NCBI RefSeq assembly: GCF_010727325.1
Contig: NZ_AP022565.1
Location: forward strand, 2,418,001 to 2,482,000
DNA from: Mycolicibacterium alvei
GTDB lineage: Bacteria > Actinomycetota > Actinomycetes > Mycobacteriales > Mycobacteriaceae
Direction of reading: 5' to 3'
Length of the DNA stretch: 64,000 nt
Part shown: piece after piece, positions 18,606 through 28,344 of the stretch
Position numbering within the stretch: position 1 is the first letter of the stretch
Layout of the letters: each line of letters begins with the position of its first letter
Program-made: the position numbers and the translations under genes
The notes under the pieces: model-generated
Databases searched by the model: none
Seen by the model: the letters and a program-made list of their open reading frames with translations, nothing else
What the model was told of the DNA's origin: nothing

Positions 18606-20337
18606 GGGACCTGTTCTCCTCTGTATCGGAAGGGACGCTGTCTGTGGTGGTGAGAAATGCTGCGAACGGGGGTATTTCGTCGGCCGAACATTCGATGCTG
18701 AGCACCGACGGTCCGTCGTTGTCCAGGGCCATGCCCAGCGCCCGGGGCAGTTGCCGGACATCGGCGACGTCATAGGCTGGCAGGCCGGGAAACATCGCGG
18801 CCAGTCCGGCGCCCAGCCGGCTCGGGCCGAACCTGTTGTAGGAGTAGCGGTCCTCGTAGAACAGCTGCTCACGGGTGACGCACATGGCGTGCGCGTGATT
18901 GTCGAACAGTACGAAGGTGATCGGCAGCCGGTACTGCAGCGCAGTGTGAATCTCCATGCCGTGCATGAAGAATGAGCCGTCACCGGCGATCACCACCGTG
19001 CGTCGGCCAGAGCCGGACGCAGCCCGGTGAAACGCCATGCCTATCCCCGCACCGAAGCTGTAGCCCATGCCGCCCATTCCCAGCGCCACCATGAAGCGGC
19101 CGTCACGCCGGGCGGGCAGGTAGTGGATCGCCGAGGCCCCCACATTGCCGGCATCGACGACGATGTCGGTTCCGTCGGTCAACACCGCGTCGAGCGCGGA
19201 CATCGCATCGCGGTACCGGATACCCGGCCCGTGATGGTCCGGTGGCCGCAGTTGGGTGCGCGGCAGGTGATCGGGCACCCGAACCCGGGGCGGACGGCCC
19301 GGCCCGGACAATGCGCGGGCCAGCTGCGTCAACGATTCCCGCAGGTCACCCGAGTGGACGTGAGTGCACGACGGATAGGGCACCTGAGCGCCGATCGAAT
19401 AGGTCGCCACCGTGCCCAGCACGCCGTCGAGACCGGCCCGGGCGGTCACCGTCATGCGGGTTCCCACCAACAGACACAATGCGCTCTGGCCTGCGACGAC
19501 GGGGACCCCGGGATGCCCCATCACACCGGTGACCCCCAGTGCGGAGGACGAGCCGAGTCCCGGAGTGCCGGCCACGTCTTTGGCATCGGGCACCGTGGCC
19601 ACCCGCGCGCGCAAGGTGGCTCGAAGCCGCTCCAGTTCGGCGCGAGCGTCGTCGCGGGCCACCTGCTCACCGGCGATGATCGTGATCGGCCCGTCGGCCC
19701 GCCGCAACGCCCGCTCCAGCACCTGAGGATCGCCGAAGCCTACGCCCGCCCCGGCCCTGCGGACGGTCCCGTTCACTCGCCCGTTGACCGATCCTGCGGC
19801 CGCGGCATGCACCTCGGCCTGCTGAACATCCTTGGGCAGCAACAGGACCGCGGGTCCGCCAGTTCGGGCGGCCGCCAGCGCCTCGGGCAGCGCGGTGAGG
19901 ATGTCTTCGGGTTTCAACACCCTGCGGCAGTACACCGAGACCGCCGAGAAAAGGGCATGCGCGTCCAGGCTCCCGTTGTCGCCGCTGGTGTCCTGGAAGG
20001 CGCCGCGGCCGTCGAGCGTCATCGGTGCCTGGCCGATCAGTGCCAGCACCGGAACCCGGCTGGCCAGGGACTCCCCCAGGCCGGGCACGGTGTTCAGGCA
20101 GCCGCCGCCGGAGGTCGCCGCCACCACGCCGATCCCCGCGCCGCTGCGGCTGTAGCCGTCGGCCATTGTGGCAGCGGAGAATTCGTGCTTGGCCAGCACT
20201 GCGGTGATGTCGTCACAAAAGTAGGCCGCGTCATAGAGATCCTCGATGTTGGCGCCGTCCACGCCGAAGATGTGCGAGATCCCATGCGCGGCCAGATAGC
20301 CGACGATGTGGTCCACCACCCGGTGCGCCTTGACCAT
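18586..20337 (-). CDS. Thiamine-diphosphate-dependent decarboxylase/carboligase
   Basis: 583 aa, the length of acetolactate synthase and benzoylformate decarboxylase relatives. The N-terminal Pyr domain carries the conserved Glu52 (AVLAKHEFSAATMADGY), which activates ThDP. The PP domain carries the cofactor motif from GDGSFF at residue 452 to Asn480. The middle domain shows no clear FAD signature. It is probably a 2-keto acid decarboxylase or a carboligase making an acyloin; the exact substrate cannot be read. It is first in a coupled four-gene operon and starts at an ATG with AGGTG upstream. Confidence 0.85.
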   Translation of the reverse strand: MVKAHRVVDHIVGYLAAHGISHIFGVDGANIEDLYDAAYFCDDITAVLAKHEFSAATMADGYSRSGAGIGVVAATSGGGCLNTVPGLGESLASRVPVLALIGQAPMTLDGRGAFQDTSGDNGSLDAHALFSAVSVYCRRVLKPEDILTALPEALAAARTGGPAVLLLPKDVQQAEVHAAAAGSVNGRVNGTVRRAGAGVGFGDPQVLERALRRADGPITIIAGEQVARDDARAELERLRATLRARVATVPDAKDVAGTPGLGSSSALGVTGVMGHPGVPVVAGQSALCLLVGTRMTVTARAGLDGVLGTVATYSIGAQVPYPSCTHVHSGDLRESLTQLARALSGPGRPPRVRVPDHLPRTQLRPPDHHGPGIRYRDAMSALDAVLTDGTDIVVDAGNVGASAIHYLPARRDGRFMVALGMGGMGYSFGAGIGMAFHRAASGSGRRTVVIAGDGSFFMHGMEIHTALQYRLPITFVLFDNHAHAMCVTREQLFYEDRYSYNRFGPSRLGAGLAAMFPGLPAYDVADVRQLPRALGMALDNDGPSVLSIECSADEIPPFAAFLTTTDSVPSDTEENRSHVTARA

Positions 20338-20536
20338 GTGTCACCTACTTCCGTGCTCTGCCAGTGACACGACGCGTGGACGACGGTGGTTCACCTTCGC
20401 AACCGATTCGTGCAACCTCACCGCCGAAGCGCAGGAAATGCCCAGGCACGATCAAGATCAACCCGAACTGGGCATAGTGGAGGCAGAGGTCGTCCTCACC
20501 GACGATCTCGGGGACCCCGTGATCGGAGGGCATCAG

Positions 20537-21205
20537 ATGACACAGCCGGGTATCGACTGGGACGACGCATATCGGCAGGAAAGCCCGCCGCCGTGGAGCA
20601 TCGGTGCCCCACAGCCCGAGTTCGTCCGACTCATCGAGCAGGGCAAGGTGCACGGGGAGGTCCTCGACTCCGGGTGTGGCCATGCCGCACTCTCGTTGGC
20701 ACTGGCGGAGCGGGGGTACACCGTTGTCGGGCTGGATGCCAGCCCGACGGCAATCGCAGCGGCGTCCGCCGGCGCGGTCGAACGTGGCTTGACCACAGTG
20801 AGTTTCGCGCAGGCCGACATGACCACCTTCACCGGTTACGACGGCAGGTTCGACACCGTGCTCGACAGTGGCCTTCTACACGCGCTGCCGATCGACGGAC
20901 GCCAGGCCTACTTGGAGGCCATCCACCGGGCATCGGCGCCGGAGGCGCGTCTGTACATCCTGGCGTTTGCGACAAGGCCGTTCGGGGATGGCGCTCCCGG
21001 CCCCAACGGCTTCACCGCCGACGAGCTGCACGACACCGTCGCCACCCGGTGGACCGTGGATGAGGTACGCCCGGCCAAGCTGTACGGCAACGACAGTCCC
21101 GCGGCCAGAGCCGCCGGGCCGGCCTCAGTGCCCGGCGTCGAGCGCGACGGTGCCGGCCACATCGTGATGTCCGGCTTCCTGCTGAGCGCCCACAAGGGTG
21201 ACTGA
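20537..21205 (+). CDS. Class I SAM-dependent methyltransferase
   Basis: 222 aa from the ATG at 20537, preceded by GGAGGG at six bases. The frame remains open to 20306, but that would overlap the ThDP gene start. Motif I is VLDSGCGHAALSLALAERG, followed by an acidic VVGLDAS strand and FAQADM. The N terminus (WDDAYRQESPPPWSIGAPQPE) resembles small thiopurine/thiol-type methyltransferases. It is divergent from the ThDP operon and convergent with rslA, 11 bp away. Substrate unknown; a role in modifying the ThDP-operon product is possible but unsupported. Confidence 0.8.
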   Translation: MTQPGIDWDDAYRQESPPPWSIGAPQPEFVRLIEQGKVHGEVLDSGCGHAALSLALAERGYTVVGLDASPTAIAAASAGAVERGLTTVSFAQADMTTFTGYDGRFDTVLDSGLLHALPIDGRQAYLEAIHRASAPEARLYILAFATRPFGDGAPGPNGFTADELHDTVATRWTVDEVRPAKLYGNDSPAARAAGPASVPGVERDGAGHIVMSGFLLSAHKGD

Positions 21206-21216
21206 GCCCGCGGTCC

Positions 21217-21951
21217 TCACAGCTGCTTTTCCAGCAGCACCTTGCCCTCGGGCGAGGTAACCAGTTGCACCGTAGCGATATCCGACATCGGCATCTGGGT
21301 GTTGCCGCTCGGCAGCGCGGTGGCGCCGGACAACCCGAGCCACGTCGCGATCTCGTCGCGGCTGCCGTCCCGGCCGACCACCACCATGCCGAGGTTCTGC
21401 GGGGGCGCATCCTGCTTGCCCCAGCTCCCGTAACTGCAGGCCATGTCGATGCGGGTACCCCAGGCGTAACTGGTCATCGCGATGCTGGCGTTGATGGGTG
21501 TATCCGAGACCTTGCTCATCGCCATCATCTGCGCGCTCTGCTGCTCGGAGCCACTGTGTAGGCCGAACACCTCGGGACGAACGCCGACCACCACCCCCAG
21601 CGCCAGCAGCGCAGCGGCCATGCCCACCGCGGCCGTGGTCACCCACCGCGACCGGCGCCGACCCGAGCTGACCTTGGCCAGCACGGACTGCAGCACCTCG
21701 GGTCGCAGCGGCGGATCGGGCTGTTCGGTTTCGAGGGCAAGTACGTCGTCGAGCTCGAGCATCGCCAGCAGCGCGGGCATGCCGGTCAGCTCGGACACCG
21801 CCGAACGGCATTGCGCACAACCCTCCAGATGCGCCTCGTACTCGCGTCGCTCGCTGCTTTCCAGCGAACCGAGCACATAGGCCGCATCCCAGGCCCGGTA
21901 CTTGTCGAGTTCCACCGGATCAGGAGTGTGGGGCCCACCGAACTGCGTCAT
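21217..21951 (-). CDS. rslA: Anti-sigma factor RslA
   Basis: 244 aa. RslA is a membrane-bound zinc-containing anti-sigma factor that holds SigL until oxidation releases zinc. The ZAS motif is His41, Cys45 and Cys48 (AHLEGCAQC). One transmembrane segment follows at about residues 103-125 (WVTTAAVGMAAALLALGVVVG), then an extracytoplasmic anti-sigma-K-like domain. Its ATG overlaps the sigL stop as ATGA, typical of sigma/anti-sigma pairs made in equal amounts. Confidence 0.92.
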   Translation of the reverse strand: MTQFGGPHTPDPVELDKYRAWDAAYVLGSLESSERREYEAHLEGCAQCRSAVSELTGMPALLAMLELDDVLALETEQPDPPLRPEVLQSVLAKVSSGRRRSRWVTTAAVGMAAALLALGVVVGVRPEVFGLHSGSEQQSAQMMAMSKVSDTPINASIAMTSYAWGTRIDMACSYGSWGKQDAPPQNLGMVVVGRDGSRDEIATWLGLSGATALPSGNTQMPMSDIATVQLVTSPEGKVLLEKQL

Positions 21952-22475
21952 CGTGTCACCCCCATTTCTTGCAAGTTCAGTCTCAGTGCGCGTACCGCGT
22001 AGTGCAGCCGTGATTTCACGGTGCCCTCGGGTATCTGCAGGTCGTCGGCGATCCGCCCGGTGGTCCAGCCCTGGTAGTACGCCCGGCGGACCACCGCCCG
22101 GTGTTCGTCGGAGAGTTGGCTCAGTGCCGTGGTCAGTAGGATTCGATCCAACGCGTTGTCCACTTGGTCGGGAGTGGCGGCAGCCTTGGAATGCTCTGCC
22201 ACCTGTTCGGGGTCGGACACCCCGGTTTCGTTCCGAAAACGGGCACTCCGACGTTCATCAATGATCATGTTTCGCGCCACCGTAAACAACCATGCCCGTG
22301 CCGAACGTTCGGTGTCGGCGGTGACTTCGGGGTGACGCCACGCACGTAGCAACGTTTCCTGCACCACGTCTTCGGCCCGGGCCCGGTCACCCGTGAGCCG
22401 CAGGGCGTAGCGCCACAGCGCGGCGGCATGCTCGTCGTAGAGCACCCGCATCATGGCGGCCTCCGGATCATCCAC
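21948..22475 (-). CDS. sigL: ECF RNA polymerase sigma factor SigL
   Basis: 175 aa from a GTG at 22475. Region 2 is YDEHAAALWRYALRL to ARAWLFTVARNMIIDERRSA; region 4 is LSDEHRAVVRRAYYQGWTTG then DLQIPEGTVKSRLHYAVRAL. The sequence follows the remembered M. tuberculosis SigL very closely, including the ARNMIIDERRSARFRN block and the GVTR C terminus. SigL controls a small regulon for envelope proteins and PDIM-related functions. It is expressed from the SigL-type promoter at 22493-22520, so it is autoregulated. Confidence 0.95.
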   Translation of the reverse strand: MDDPEAAMMRVLYDEHAAALWRYALRLTGDRARAEDVVQETLLRAWRHPEVTADTERSARAWLFTVARNMIIDERRSARFRNETGVSDPEQVAEHSKAAATPDQVDNALDRILLTTALSQLSDEHRAVVRRAYYQGWTTGRIADDLQIPEGTVKSRLHYAVRALRLNLQEMGVTR

Positions 22476-22492
22476 TTCCCACCTCCGTCTGT

Positions 22493-22520
22493 GATACGGC
22501 GTTGGAGGCGATCCGGTTCA
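22493..22520 (-). promoter_or_regulatory. SigL-dependent promoter of sigL-rslA
   Basis: On the minus strand TGAACC (22520-22515), a 16-bp spacer and CGTATC (22498-22493) match the known SigL consensus (TGAACC, then CGT). Transcription would start about 10 nt before the GTG of sigL. Confidence 0.75.
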
Positions 22521-22589
22521 ATTACTACCTTTGCGCGCGGACTGACGCCAGCGACGGCGCGCGATTCGAATAGTGATTGCTGGCGTTAA

Positions 22590-23387
22590 TTACTGCGTGA
22601 GGATTCGGGGCCCGTCCTCGGTGACGGCGACGGTGTGCTCCCAGTGCGCCGCACGGGTTCCGTCGGCGGTGACGACGGTCCACTCGTCGTCGAGAATCTT
22701 GGTCGCGGTGGTGCCCAGGGTCAGCATGGGTTCGATCGCCAGTACCGAGCCCGGCTCCAGGTACGGACCGCGACCGGGCGAGCCCTCGTTGGGCAGGAAC
22801 GGGTCCATGTGCATCTGGCGGCCGATACCGTGGCCGCCGTAGCCGTCGACGATGCCGTACTTGCGGTCGTGGCGGGCCTCGGCGGCGTGGGTCTCGACCT
22901 CGATCGCGTGTGAGACGTCGGTGAGCCGATTTCCGGGCAGCATCGCGGCGATGCCGGCCTCCATGGCCGATTTGGTTGCCGCAGAAAGGGCTTCATCGGC
23001 GGCGATCAGCGTGCCGACCCCGAAGGTGACGGCCGAGTCGCCGTGCCATCCGTCGACGATCGCTCCGCAGTCGATGGACACCAGGTCGCCGGCGGCCAGC
23101 ACTTCGCCGGCCGCGGGAATGCCATGCACCACACGGTCATTGACCGACGCGCAGATGCTGGCCGGGAATCCGTGGTAGCCGAGGAATGACGGGGTACCGC
23201 CACCGTCACGGATGACGGCTTCGGCGATCTGATCCAACTCCAAGGTGGACACGCCAGGGGCGGCGGCTACGCGCACCGCACGCAGCGCCGAGGCGACGAG
23301 CGCCCCGGCCACGGCCATCGCGTCCAGCTCTCCGGCGCTGCGCTGCGAAACGACCTTGCGCTTGCGCAACCCCGGCAATCTGATCAC
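22590..23387 (-). CDS. map: Methionine aminopeptidase type I
   Basis: 265 aa from a GTG at 23387 overlapping the adk stop as GTGA. Map removes the initiator Met from nascent proteins. All five metal ligands are visible: Asp in SIDCGA, Asp in WHGDSAVTF, His in GGHGIG, Glu in AIEPM and Glu in WEHTVAV, plus the conserved His in GYHGFP. It lacks the N-terminal SH3-binding extension of the second mycobacterial enzyme and corresponds to MapA (Rv0734). It forms the conserved secY-adk-map operon. Confidence 0.95.
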   Translation of the reverse strand: MIRLPGLRKRKVVSQRSAGELDAMAVAGALVASALRAVRVAAAPGVSTLELDQIAEAVIRDGGGTPSFLGYHGFPASICASVNDRVVHGIPAAGEVLAAGDLVSIDCGAIVDGWHGDSAVTFGVGTLIAADEALSAATKSAMEAGIAAMLPGNRLTDVSHAIEVETHAAEARHDRKYGIVDGYGGHGIGRQMHMDPFLPNEGSPGRGPYLEPGSVLAIEPMLTLGTTATKILDDEWTVVTADGTRAAHWEHTVAVTEDGPRILTQ

Positions 23388-23929
23388 TTACCCAGTGCCT
23401 GCAATGCGCGGGCGAACACCTCGTCGAGGGCGCCCACCGCATCCACGGTCTTCACGTCGTCGCGGTAGTACTCCAGCAGCGGCTCGGTCTCCTCGCGGTA
23501 GACCTTCATGCGGTTGCGGATGACCTCGTCGGTGTCGTCGGCGCGGCCACGGCCCTTGAGCCGGGTCAGCAGCTCGTCCTCGGACACCTGGAACTCCACC
23601 ACCGCATCGAGCTGGGTGTTGCGGGCGGCAAGCATGTCCTTGAGCGCACCGGCCTGCTCGACCGAGCGCGGGTACCCGTCCAGGATGAAACCAGCAGCCG
23701 CATCCGCCTGGTCGATACGGTCCTCGACCAGACGGTTCGTCAGCTCGGCGGGCACCAGGTCGCCGGCGTCCAGGTAGCCCTTGGCCTCCAGTCCGAGCGG
23801 GGTGCCCTCACCGATGTTCTTGCGGAACAGGTCCCCGGTGGAGATTTGCGGGATGCCGAGCTTCTCGGACAGCTTCTCTGCCTGCGTCCCTTTGCCCGCA
23901 CCGGGAGGTCCGAGTAGAACGATTCTCAC
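23384..23929 (-). CDS. adk: Adenylate kinase
   Basis: 181 aa from a GTG at 23929 overlapping the secY stop. Adk balances AMP, ADP and ATP. The P-loop is GPPGAGKGT at residues 7-15, followed by the AMP-binding STGDLFR and LDGYPRS. The lid domain is the short form without zinc cysteines ([18 protein letters not shown]), as in other actinobacteria. Its place between secY and map is the widespread gram-positive arrangement. Confidence 0.96.
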   Translation of the reverse strand: MRIVLLGPPGAGKGTQAEKLSEKLGIPQISTGDLFRKNIGEGTPLGLEAKGYLDAGDLVPAELTNRLVEDRIDQADAAAGFILDGYPRSVEQAGALKDMLAARNTQLDAVVEFQVSEDELLTRLKGRGRADDTDEVIRNRMKVYREETEPLLEYYRDDVKTVDAVGALDEVFARALQALGK

Positions 23930-25251
23930 TTCAGGAACCCTTCGTAGTTACGTTGCATGAGCTGGCTCTCGATCTGTTTGACGGTGTCCAAACCGACACC
24001 GATCATGATGAGAACGGCCACGCCGCCAAATGGCAGATTCTGTAGTGTGGCCCCACTGCCCATCTGCAGGAAGACGTTCGGCATCACCGCGATCACACCG
24101 AGGTAGATCGACCCCGGCAGGGTGATGCGGCTGAGCACGTACCGGAGATAATCGGCGGTCGGTTTACCGGGGCGGATGCCCGGGATGAACCCGCCGAACT
24201 TCTTCATCTCGTCGGCACGCTCGTCGGGATTGAACGTGATCGACACGTAGAAGTACGTGAAGAAAATGATCAAACCGAAATAGATGGCGATGTAGACGGC
24301 ATCGGCCGGGTTGGTCAGGTGTTCGGCCACGAAGGTGTCCCACCAGCCGGTGCCCGGGTTGGAGCTGCCGCTCCGGATCAGCTGGGTGATCAGCATCGGG
24401 ATGTACATCAGCGATGACGCGAAGATCACCGGGATGACGCCGGCCTGGTTGACCTTCAGTGGCAGGTAGGTCGACGTGCCGCCGTACATCTTGCGGCCCA
24501 CCATGCGCTTGGCGTACTGGACCGGAATACGGCGTTGGCCCTGCTCGACGAATGTGACGCCGATCAGGATCAGCAGCGCAGCACCGCAGACCAGGGTGAA
24601 CACCAATCCACCGCGGGACTCCAGAATCATCTGGCCCTCGGAGGGGATGCGGGCAGCGATACCCGCGAAGATCAGCAGCGACATACCGTTGCCGATACCG
24701 CGCTCGGTGACCAGCTCACCCATCCACATCACGAGTGCTGCGCCCGCGGTCATCACCAGCACGAGAACGATCAGGCCGAAGATCGAGGTGTCCTGGATGA
24801 CGTCCAGGCTGCAGCCCTGCATCAAGCCGCCGTTGGCGGCCAACGCCACGATGCTGGTGGCCTGCAGGATGGCCAGGGCGATCGACAGATAACGCGTGTA
24901 CTGCGTCATCTTGGCCTGACCTGCCTGGCCTTCCTTCTGCAGCTGCTCGAAACGCGGGATCACCACGACCAACAGCTGCACGATGATGCTGGCGGTGATG
25001 TAGGGCATGACACCCACCGCGAACACGCTCAATTGCAGTAGTGCACCACCGGAGAACAAGTTGATCAGCGAGTAGACCTGCGCCGAATCGCCACCGCTGA
25101 CCTGCTCGATGCATTTCTGCACATTTGGATAGTTGACGCCCGGGGACGGGATCGTTGCGCCGACCCGATACAAGATCACCATTGCGAGAGTGAACAGAAT
25201 CTTGCGTCTGAGGTCGGCCGTCCGCAGCGATGAGATGAAAGCCGAAAGCAC
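23926..25251 (-). CDS. secY: Preprotein translocase subunit SecY
   Basis: 441 aa with ten membrane segments. The start is a GTG at 25251 with AGGAGG upstream. Typical SecY blocks are seen: [22 protein letters not shown] in the first membrane helix, the plug region after it, and [33 protein letters not shown] in the cytosolic loop that contacts the ribosome and SecA. In most bacteria secY follows rplO; here the MHS transporter, sppA and four methyltransferase genes lie in between. Confidence 0.96.
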   Translation of the reverse strand: MLSAFISSLRTADLRRKILFTLAMVILYRVGATIPSPGVNYPNVQKCIEQVSGGDSAQVYSLINLFSGGALLQLSVFAVGVMPYITASIIVQLLVVVIPRFEQLQKEGQAGQAKMTQYTRYLSIALAILQATSIVALAANGGLMQGCSLDVIQDTSIFGLIVLVLVMTAGAALVMWMGELVTERGIGNGMSLLIFAGIAARIPSEGQMILESRGGLVFTLVCGAALLILIGVTFVEQGQRRIPVQYAKRMVGRKMYGGTSTYLPLKVNQAGVIPVIFASSLMYIPMLITQLIRSGSSNPGTGWWDTFVAEHLTNPADAVYIAIYFGLIIFFTYFYVSITFNPDERADEMKKFGGFIPGIRPGKPTADYLRYVLSRITLPGSIYLGVIAVMPNVFLQMGSGATLQNLPFGGVAVLIMIGVGLDTVKQIESQLMQRNYEGFLK

Positions 25252-25552
25252 TCTTCCTCCTGCGCAGCCGACCTCTCAGCGCGGCGTGCCAAACGGGCTG
25301 GTGGAGCCAGCGTCAATGGTCAAGTCATGTCCGGCCGCCCTGCAGGCGCGCAGCCTGCGAACTCAGCCGTCAAATCAGTCTACGAGAGTAACAGTTGCCG
25401 CCTGACACCCTCGCCATGCACCCGCGGCGGCCCGCCTCGATCCGGCAGGCCTGCGGGCAGAGCCTCCCTTCAGAATCGGAGCGTACAGTCGGCGACAGCT
25501 CGTTACACCACCTAACTAACAGGTTGAAAAGACTGACCACCAAGGGGGATGC
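25252..25552. other. Intergenic region between secY and the methyltransferase block
   Basis: About 300 bp without a gene, between the leftward secY start and the rightward methyltransferase start. It must carry promoters for both directions. Candidate boxes such as TTGACC and TAGACT on the minus strand do not pair at convincing spacing, so none is called. No repeat stands out. Confidence 0.5.
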
Positions 25553-26467
25553 ATGGCCCGCACTGCTGACGATTCGTGGGATCTGGCTTCCAGTGTGGGT
25601 GCCACGGCGACGATGGTCGCGGCAGCCCGCGCAATGGCCTCCCATGCCGATGATCCGGTGATCGACGACCCCTTCGCCGCTCCGCTGGTCCGCGCCGTCG
25701 GGATGGATTTCTTCACCAAGCTGGCCGACGAGAACTTCACCACCGACGGGCTCGACGACGAGGCCGCGACCGGTCTGATCCGATTCGCCAACGGCATGGC
25801 CGCCCGCACCCGCTTCTTCGACGATTTCTTCCTGAATGCCTGTCGGTCCGGTATCCGGCAGGTGGTGATCCTCGCGGCCGGGCTGGACTCGCGCGCCTAC
25901 CGGCTGCCGTGGCCGGCCGGCACTGTCGTCTACGAGGTCGATCAACCCGAGGTGATCGAGTTCAAGAGCGCCACCCTGGCCGGCCTGGGCGCGGTGCCGA
26001 CCACCGATCGCCGCACCGTGGCCATCGACCTGCGCTTCGACTGGCCCTCGGCGCTGACCGAGGCCGGCTTCGACCCGTCGGTGCCGACGGCGTGGATCGC
26101 CGAGGGATTGCTGGGCTACCTGCCCGGTGATGCCCAGGACCGTTTGCTCGACCAGGTCACCGCGCTCAGCGCGCCCGGCAGCCGCTTCGGTGTCGAGGGG
26201 GTACCCGCCACCGAGTCCAACGACGAAGAGACCATCCGGGCCAAGATGCAGGAGTTCACCGACCGGTGGCGCGCGCACGGCCTGGACATGGACCTCAACG
26301 AGCTGATCTTTTTCGGCGACCGTGCCGACGTGACGACGTACCTGGAAGGGCATGACTGGGAGACCACCGGCATCTCGTCGAATGACCTGCTGATCCGGAC
26401 GGGCCTGCCTCCGGTCGAGGATGCGGCCCACGCGGCGTCGGTGCTCTACATCAGCGCCGAGAAGTGA
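25553..26467 (+). CDS. TIGR00027-family SAM-dependent methyltransferase, copy 1 of 4
   Basis: 304 aa with AAGGGGG upstream. The mycobacterial family (PF04072 fold, leucine carboxyl methyltransferase-like) is recognised by the N-terminal [20 protein letters not shown], the SAM motif [13 protein letters not shown] and the acidic EVDQPEV strand, then [11 protein letters not shown]. Family members are numerous in mycobacteria and their substrates are mostly unknown. This copy starts a block of four same-strand paralogues spaced 9-20 bp apart, likely one operon. Confidence 0.88.
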   Translation: MARTADDSWDLASSVGATATMVAAARAMASHADDPVIDDPFAAPLVRAVGMDFFTKLADENFTTDGLDDEAATGLIRFANGMAARTRFFDDFFLNACRSGIRQVVILAAGLDSRAYRLPWPAGTVVYEVDQPEVIEFKSATLAGLGAVPTTDRRTVAIDLRFDWPSALTEAGFDPSVPTAWIAEGLLGYLPGDAQDRLLDQVTALSAPGSRFGVEGVPATESNDEETIRAKMQEFTDRWRAHGLDMDLNELIFFGDRADVTTYLEGHDWETTGISSNDLLIRTGLPPVEDAAHAASVLYISAEK

Positions 26468-26479
26468 GGTAGGGGCGCC

Positions 26480-27382
26480 ATGGCACGGACCGACGCGGAC
26501 AGTTGGGATCTGGCCTCCAGCGTGGGCGCGACGGCGACGATGGTTGCCGCGGCCCGCGCGATCGCCAGCGCCGAACCCGAGCCGCTGATCAACGACCCGT
26601 ATGCGGCGGACCTGGTGCGCGCGGTCGGGGTGGAGTTCTTCACCAAGCTCGTCGACGGTGAGATCGCGCTCGACGGTGAGCTGGCGGCCGGCGCCGAGCT
26701 GATGATCGGGATCATGGCGGTGCGGACGAAGTTCTTCGACGACTTCTTCACCTCGACCGGCGACGCCGGTATCCGGCAGGCGGTCATCCTGGCCTCCGGC
26801 TTGGACTCGCGCGCCTACCGGCTGCCGTGGCCGGACGGCACCGTGGTCTACGAGATCGACCAGCCCGAGGTGATCGGCGCGAAGACCGCCACCATGACGC
26901 AGATCGGGGCCGCCCCCACGGCCGAGCGCCGCACCGTCGCGGTCGATCTGCGCGACGACTGGCCCGCAGCACTGCGGGGGGCCGGCTTCGATCCGACGGC
27001 GCCGAGCGCGTGGAGCGCCGAGGGACTGCTCGCCTACCTGCCGCCGGACGCCCAGGATCGGTTGTTCGACAACATCACCGCACTCAGCGCCCCGGGCAGC
27101 CGGCTGGCCACCGAGTTCCATCCCGATATCGCGGCAAACCTGCGCGAGCGCGGCGACGCGATGAGCGAGCAGTGGCGCCAACACGGACTCGACCTCGACC
27201 TGGCCAACCTGTGGTACGACGGCGAGCGCAACTCAGTGGTCGAGTATCTCTCCGGCAGCGGATGGTCGGTGACGGCACGGACCCGGCCCGAACTGTTCGC
27301 CGAATACGGCCGCGCCTTCCCCACCGGAGAAGCCGCCGCGCCGCAACGTAATTCACTGGCCGTCATCGCCATACGAGACTAG
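26480..27382 (+). CDS. TIGR00027-family SAM-dependent methyltransferase, copy 2 of 4
   Basis: 300 aa, starting 12 bp after copy 1. It keeps the family motifs: [43 protein letters not shown] and a GLLAYLP strand. It differs in a divergent C-terminal third (LWYDGERNSVVEYLSGSGW). In WSAEGLLAYLP a Ser replaces the Ile or Cys of the other copies. Function is unknown beyond methyl transfer. Confidence 0.88.
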   Translation: MARTDADSWDLASSVGATATMVAAARAIASAEPEPLINDPYAADLVRAVGVEFFTKLVDGEIALDGELAAGAELMIGIMAVRTKFFDDFFTSTGDAGIRQAVILASGLDSRAYRLPWPDGTVVYEIDQPEVIGAKTATMTQIGAAPTAERRTVAVDLRDDWPAALRGAGFDPTAPSAWSAEGLLAYLPPDAQDRLFDNITALSAPGSRLATEFHPDIAANLRERGDAMSEQWRQHGLDLDLANLWYDGERNSVVEYLSGSGWSVTARTRPELFAEYGRAFPTGEAAAPQRNSLAVIAIRD

Positions 27383-27391
27383 GAACCGTCC

Positions 27392-28324
27392 ATGACACGC
27401 ACCGAAGGCGACAGTTGGGATCTGGCCAACAGCGTCGGGGCCACCGCGACCGGGGTCGCCGCGTCCCGCGCGCTGGCCACCAAACAACCCGAACCGCTCA
27501 TCGATGACCCGTTCGCCGACGCGCTGGTTCGGGCGGTGGGCCTGGAACACAGCATCCGGCTCGCCGACGGCGACGTGTGCGTCGAGGGCGATCTGATGCT
27601 CGACAAGCAGCGGATGTGCGAACAGATCGCGGTCCGTACCCGGTTTTTCGACGACTTCTTCGCCACCGCCGTCGGAGACGGCAATTCCACCACCGCGGTC
27701 GGAGACGGGATCCGCCAGGCGGTGATCCTGGCGTCCGGGCTGGACACCCGCGCCTACCGGCTGGATTGGCCGGCCGGCAGCGTGGTGTTCGAGGTGGACC
27801 AGCCTGCGGTACTGGAGTTCAAGACCCGCACCCTGACCGGGCTCGGGGCGGAGCCGGCCGCCGAGCTGCACACGGTGCCGGTCGACCTTCGCGACGACTG
27901 GCCGAAAGCCCTGCGTGACAATGGCTTCGATCCGCAGGCCCCGACCGCCTGGATTGCCGAGGGTCTGCTGATCTACCTTCCGCCGGAAGCCCAGGACCGG
28001 TTGCTCGACAACATCACCGCACTCAGCGCCCCGGGCAGCCGACTGGCCACCGAACACATGGACGCCGCCTCGCTCACCGGGAAGTGGTCCGAGCGGGTCA
28101 CCGAATGGTCCAAGAAGGTCGGGTCCGATGTGGATCTGATGGACTTGTTCTACTCGGGTGAGCGCACCGCGGCCCGCGATCACCTCACTGCGCTGGGATG
28201 GGACGCCACGGTGCAACCCACCCGGGCGGCCTACGAGTCCCACGGCTTCCCGTATCCCGACGAGCTTGCCGATCTGGCAGGTGATTCTGGTTATCTTTCT
28301 GCGATCCTGAATACATCGAACTAG
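27392..28324 (+). CDS. TIGR00027-family SAM-dependent methyltransferase, copy 3 of 4
   Basis: 310 aa, 9 bp after copy 2. It is the most divergent copy at its N terminus ([20 protein letters not shown]) but keeps [23 protein letters not shown] and [14 protein letters not shown]. An in-frame tandem duplication at 27663-27708 repeats AVGDG with a Ser/Thr linker just before the SAM motif. This lengthens a loop that is shorter in the other copies. Confidence 0.86.
   Translation: MTRTEGDSWDLANSVGATATGVAASRALATKQPEPLIDDPFADALVRAVGLEHSIRLADGDVCVEGDLMLDKQRMCEQIAVRTRFFDDFFATAVGDGNSTTAVGDGIRQAVILASGLDTRAYRLDWPAGSVVFEVDQPAVLEFKTRTLTGLGAEPAAELHTVPVDLRDDWPKALRDNGFDPQAPTAWIAEGLLIYLPPEAQDRLLDNITALSAPGSRLATEHMDAASLTGKWSERVTEWSKKVGSDVDLMDLFYSGERTAARDHLTALGWDATVQPTRAAYESHGFPYPDELADLAGDSGYLSAILNTSN
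27663..27708 (+). repeat. In-frame tandem duplication, 27-nt period
   Basis: Two 19-nt copies (27663-27681 and 27690-27708) differ at one base and lie 27 nt apart, adding nine codons to methyltransferase copy 3. The three paralogues lack the insertion. Confidence 0.7.
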
Positions 28325-28344
28325 ACGACCCGGAAGGCCACGCC

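Noticed and set aside
25370..27184. 604-codon minus-strand frame opposite methyltransferase copies 1 and 2
   Set aside because: Repeats itself because the paralogues repeat; no protein family is recognised.
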